15,945 bases of DNA, from the NCBI GenBank assembly GCA_002509665.1, contig DADN01000227.1, positions 1,647 through 17,591 of the forward strand, written 5' to 3'. A program made the translations under genes and the position numbers. The stretch's first letter is position 1; each line of letters starts with the position of its first letter. Below, piece by piece: positions 15,935-15,945 of this stretch. This DNA comes from Methanobacterium sp. UBA8. Its GTDB lineage: Archaea > Methanobacteriota > Methanobacteria > Methanobacteriales > Methanobacteriaceae. The notes beneath the pieces are model-generated. The model was not told where the DNA came from and searched no databases. It worked only from the letters and a program-made list of their open reading frames with translations.

Positions 15935-15945
15935 GTTATTATGTT

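Noticed and set aside
1..15945. CRISPR arrays, tRNA or rRNA genes, insertion-sequence transposases
   Set aside because: None found on reading: no regularly spaced repeats, no cloverleaf-like GC-rich segment and no transposase motifs, despite the gene decay.

Overview
The window is a surface-glycan (cell envelope polysaccharide or N-glycan) biosynthesis locus, very AT-rich. It most likely comes from an archaeon, plausibly a methanogen of the Methanobacteriales type. The hints are Shine-Dalgarno sequences of the GGTGAT/GAGGT kind a few bases before many starts, TATA-box-like promoter sequence (TTTATAAA) and the gene content. No taxonomic marker gene is present, so this assignment is an inference.

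Layout. Bases 1-494 (minus) hold the 5' part of a zinc-ribbon SAM methyltransferase. A gene-poor, extremely AT-rich gap (495-1214) separates it from a plus-strand block: glycosyltransferase (1215-2456), lipid-linked glycan flippase (2502-3962) and an asparagine-synthetase-like ligase with a dead glutaminase domain (3967-5841). A short convergent gap with a perfect 10-bp stem (5890-5927) separates this block from a long minus-strand block that starts at 15860 and runs leftward to 5955.

In transcription order the minus block encodes: a nucleotide-sugar 6-dehydrogenase (WbpA type); a fused 3-dehydrogenase/N-acetyltransferase (WbpB+WbpD types) ending in a zinc-ribbon-like tail; a sugar aminotransferase (WbpE type); a truncated remnant of a UDP-sugar 2-epimerase (WbpI/WecB type); a GT4 glycosyltransferase; an internally deleted aminotransferase; a UDP-GlcNAc 4,6-dehydratase (PseB/CapE type); a second methyltransferase with an N-terminal zinc ribbon; a heavily frameshifted hexapeptide acyltransferase pseudogene not visible as an open frame (7370-7897); and a second flippase.

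How they work together. WbpA, WbpB, WbpE and WbpD homologues would convert UDP-GlcNAc to a UDP-2,3-diacetamido-2,3-dideoxy-glucuronic acid. The epimerase that would give the manno isomer is broken, so the intact local route should stop at the gluco form. A second route (4,6-dehydratase, then aminotransferase, then acyltransferase) has lost its last two enzymes. Three of the ten minus-strand genes are thus decayed, and all three act late in sugar-nucleotide pathways. Transferases, flippases and the amide-ligase-like protein remain intact. The locus looks like one that has been pruned or is turning over, so that the glycan it specifies is simpler than the ancestral one.
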